64,000 nucleotides of DNA from Ensifer sp. WSM1721 (GTDB lineage: Bacteria; Pseudomonadota; Alphaproteobacteria; Rhizobiales; Rhizobiaceae). Below, one piece after another: positions 61,992 through 64,000 of this stretch. Within the stretch, counting starts at the first letter, position 1. Every line of letters starts with the position of its first letter. The notes below the pieces were generated by a model, which saw only the letters and a program-made list of their open reading frames with translations, had not been told where the DNA came from and searched no databases. Both the position numbers and the translations under genes were made by a program. The stretch is taken from positions 248,001 through 312,000 of the forward strand of contig NZ_CP165785.1 in the NCBI RefSeq assembly GCF_000513895.2, written 5' to 3'.

Positions 61992-62743
61992 ACCGTTCCC
62001 CCCGCGCTGTCATGGTCAAATGTGCCAGCACCGAAATACGCGTCGTGCAGGGTTTCCGCGCCGAGCGCAGACGGCTTCCCTCGAAGTTGCACGGCGCCCT
62101 CACGTAGAACGATGATCTCGTCGGCGTACTTCATGACGCGACGCGAGCTCTGCTCGTTCACGAGGAGACTTAACCCCTCCTCGGTACGCAACCGCTGCAG
62201 GATGTCATAGACTTCGTCGACTATCCGGGGCGCCAAACCGAGGCTTGGCTCATCGATCAGCACCAGCCGAGGGCGACACATCAATGCGCGACCAATTACA
62301 AGCATCTGCTGCTCTCCACCCGACATTTTTCCTCCGGGCTGGCGAAGTCGCTCCTTCAGGCGCGGGAAGTAACCGAACACCCGCTCAAGATCGATCTCGA
62401 CCGCGTTCCGGTCCTTTCGTCTGAATGTTCCCACCCTCAGGTTCTCTTCGACAGTCAGACTGGAAAAAACATGTCTCCCCTCGGGCACAAACGACAGGCC
62501 GGCCGCGGCGATCACCTCCGGAGCGGCGCCGGTAATGTCTTTGCCTTCGAAGACGATCGTTCCAGAGCTTACTGTGTTTCCGCCAGCAATTGCGCCGAGC
62601 GTAGACGACTTCCCGGCGCCATTAGGTCCAATGATAGCTATCAGGCCCTTTGTCGGAACTTCGAAAGACACGCCGTTCAGTACCATCGCTCTGCCGTAGC
62701 CGAGACGCAGCCCCCGAACCTGAAGGATATCATCGACCATCAT
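61988..62743 (-). CDS. ABC transporter ATPase (LivF family)
   Basis: A 251-residue ATPase. Walker A IGPNGAGKSST, signature MSGGEQQMLVIGRAL, Walker B RLVLIDEPSLGLAP, the LivF-type GLSFVPEGRHVFSSLTVEEN Q-loop region. It ends with a short acidic/His tail (FGAGTFDHDSAGG). It pairs with the LivG-type protein whose gene ends four bases upstream. Confidence 0.91.
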   Translation of the reverse strand: MMVDDILQVRGLRLGYGRAMVLNGVSFEVPTKGLIAIIGPNGAGKSSTLGAIAGGNTVSSGTIVFEGKDITGAAPEVIAAAGLSFVPEGRHVFSSLTVEENLRVGTFRRKDRNAVEIDLERVFGYFPRLKERLRQPGGKMSGGEQQMLVIGRALMCRPRLVLIDEPSLGLAPRIVDEVYDILQRLRTEEGLSLLVNEQSSRRVMKYADEIIVLREGAVQLRGKPSALGAETLHDAYFGAGTFDHDSAGGTV

Positions 62744-62746
62744 GGC

Positions 62747-63481
62747 TCATCCCTCTGCACCCAGGTAGGCGTCAATGACTGCCCGGTCATTGCGGACTTC
62801 GGCGGCTCGTCCTTGGGCCAATGTGCGTCCCCCATCGAGGACGTGGACGCGGTCGCAAAGCCCTAGCACCACTGCCATGTTGTGCTCGATCAGCAGGATA
62901 CCGCAGCCTTGCTCCAGCCGGATTATGCGGATCAGCGCCGTCAGCTGCTCGCATTCGTGGTCCGACATTCCTGCTGCCGGCTCATCCAGAAGCAAGAAGT
63001 CCGGCTTCATCAGGAGTGCTCTCGCGATCCCAACACGGCGCTCATCGGTATAGGGCAGGGTGCCGGCAAGCTGATGGGCAAATTGCGCGATCCCCATCCA
63101 GTCCAACAATTCAGAGGCCTTCCGCTGCGCCGCCCTTCGCGACAGACCGAGCGCCACGCCGGTGACTTCGACATTATCGAGCACCGACATGTCACGGAAC
63201 AATCGGCCGCCCTGAAATGTTCGTGCCACCCCCGCCTTCCGGAAGGCCGCCGCGTCCCAGCGGACCGTATCTTGCCCGCCGAGCCTAACACGTCCTTCGG
63301 TAGGCAGTTGAAAACCTGAGAGGCAGTTGACAAGTGTAGTTTTGCCAGCGCCGTTCGGCCCGATCAGCCCGAGGATCTCACCCTTTTCGAGAGTGAGCGA
63401 CACACCTGAGATCGCTCGCAAACCGTCGAACGTCACCGAAACCGCCTCGGCGGCCAAGCTGGGAGGAACAGCCGCGTTCAT
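62747..63481 (-). CDS. ABC transporter ATPase (LivG family)
   Basis: A 244-residue ATPase. Walker A IGPNGAGKTTLVNCLSG, Walker B FLLLDEPAAGMSD, switch His in ILLIEHNMAVVLGL. The signature region reads LPYTDERRVGIARAL in place of LSGGQ, a degenerate form that is normal for LivG proteins. First transporter gene of the operon, 73 bp after the hydantoinase B gene. Confidence 0.9.
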   Translation of the reverse strand: MNAAVPPSLAAEAVSVTFDGLRAISGVSLTLEKGEILGLIGPNGAGKTTLVNCLSGFQLPTEGRVRLGGQDTVRWDAAAFRKAGVARTFQGGRLFRDMSVLDNVEVTGVALGLSRRAAQRKASELLDWMGIAQFAHQLAGTLPYTDERRVGIARALLMKPDFLLLDEPAAGMSDHECEQLTALIRIIRLEQGCGILLIEHNMAVVLGLCDRVHVLDGGRTLAQGRAAEVRNDRAVIDAYLGAEG

Positions 63482-63554
63482 CTGTGCCTCCGGTAGCGGT
63501 CATCGAGAGCACGACGAACCATGATTTGCCTGCGGATGAATTGCGAGAAGGGCA

Positions 63555-64000
63555 TCAGCCAATACCCCGCAGTAACGCAGTCCCAATCTCGTCCACCGCC
63601 AGCGAATCGTTGGCAATGGATCCTGTGAACACCACGCCATAGAGATCACGGGCGCGCTCGATTGTTTCGTAACCCTCCAAGACATCCTTGCGAACAAGCT
63701 CGACGTCGCGCGCTAGCGGATTACCGTAGCCGCCCCCGGACGTGTGCCAACCCCGAAGCCGCTCACCCTTTTGTAATGTCCTGACGACCATGCTCGGGAG
63801 TTCCTCGGCGGCACCATCTGCGCTGACGAGCCAGTGCTGGGACGTTATACCGTCCCTGCCGCCCCGCACGCCCTTCGGCGCGGTCTCAAGCCCGTCACAG
63901 TTCCAGATGAACTCGATTGGGCTGTCCTTCGGCGTGATCGACATCTCGAGCGCCGGGCCCCCCCGGAATTCACCTGCGCCGCCAGTTCCCGATTTAAGCC
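63555..64000 (-). CDS. hydantoinase B/oxoprolinase subunit, C-terminal part (cut by window edge)
   Basis: The last 148 codons of a HyuB-type gene that starts to the right of the window; the Met at 63944 is internal. Seen: SGTGGAGEFRGGPALEMSI, the glycine-rich motif near the HyuB C terminus, then DGLETAPKGVRGGRDG and HTSGGGYGNPLARDVELV. HyuB proteins, with HyuA, open hydantoins, 5-oxoproline or related cyclic amides using ATP. The downstream Liv-type transporter on the same strand would import the substrate or export none; exact substrate unknown. Confidence 0.88.
   Translation of the reverse strand, partial: LKSGTGGAGEFRGGPALEMSITPKDSPIEFIWNCDGLETAPKGVRGGRDGITSQHWLVSADGAAEELPSMVVRTLQKGERLRGWHTSGGGYGNPLARDVELVRKDVLEGYETIERARDLYGVVFTGSIANDSLAVDEIGTALLRGIG

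Noticed and set aside
1..64000. CRISPR arrays, tRNA or rRNA genes, phage or conjugation genes, replication origin
   Set aside because: None of these was seen: no regularly spaced repeats, no cloverleaf-like conserved TTCGA loops in the spacers, no integrase, tra, repABC or structural phage proteins.

Overview
The window looks like an accessory replicon (megaplasmid or chromid) of a Rhizobiaceae-type alphaproteobacterium, probably close to Sinorhizobium/Ensifer or Rhizobium. The grounds are an extra lipA that reads like the rhizobial chromosomal gene, an ExoO-like glycosyltransferase, two separate ETF pairs, and a dense run of amine and acid catabolic operons with ABC, NCS1, APC and MFS transporters. 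There are no rRNA, tRNA, ribosomal or replication genes and no intact insertion sequence. All taxonomic statements are inference from remembered protein families.

Left edge (1-5.5 kb): bhcC (5' end cut off) and bhcD of the beta-hydroxyaspartate cycle, which assimilates glyoxylate and glycine. They are followed by a stand-alone phosphotransacetylase-like domain, a second-copy type lipA, and an ExoO-like glycosyltransferase on the other strand.

6-20.5 kb: an NCS1 permease, an XRE-cupin regulator, and a long minus-strand run (ADC-family enzyme, MFS, aldehyde dehydrogenase, APC permease, second ADC-family enzyme, SMR exporter, type II NADH dehydrogenase). Divergent from it are a PuuB-like amine oxidoreductase, a bicupin protein and an SDR.

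20.8-31.4 kb: a demethylation module. etfB-etfA-purU-folD-etfQO precede a three-domain MerR/XRE/cupin regulator. On the far side of gabD and an internally deleted gabT lies a dimethylglycine/sarcosine dehydrogenase-type enzyme. Electrons would pass from the dehydrogenase to ETF, ETF-QO and ubiquinone, and the methyl carbon through methylene-THF (FolD) to formyl-THF and formate (PurU). The glycine produced could feed the bhc cycle (inference).

31.8-44.8 kb: two divergent operons for an unidentified carboxylic acid. They encode a spermidine/putrescine-type ABC transporter with a fused double permease, an AMP-forming acyl-CoA ligase, a two-subunit biotin-dependent acyl-CoA carboxylase, a MaoC hydratase, a DUF35/thiolase-fold pair resembling the steroid side-chain aldolase complex, an SDR, a thioesterase and a TetR regulator.

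45-59.8 kb: a long, mostly overlapping minus-strand operon (aldehyde dehydrogenase, APH-type kinase, a new 64-residue protein, saccharopine-dehydrogenase-like enzyme, SDR, DAO oxidase, SurE phosphatase, two SDRs, then a second etfB-etfA and a hydrolase). An NCS1 permease with a small membrane protein, a TetR regulator and a cupin lie upstream. Four related AT-rich sites suggest that the TetR protein controls all of these units.

Right edge (60-64 kb): a branched-chain-amino-acid-type ABC transporter (two permeases, two ATPases) behind the end of a hydantoinase B gene.

The strongest new signals are a 17-bp near-palindrome with TTGCA/TGYAA arms at four or five promoters, the TetR operator family, the two unassigned catabolic operons, the 64-residue coupled ORF, and the gabT deletion remnant.
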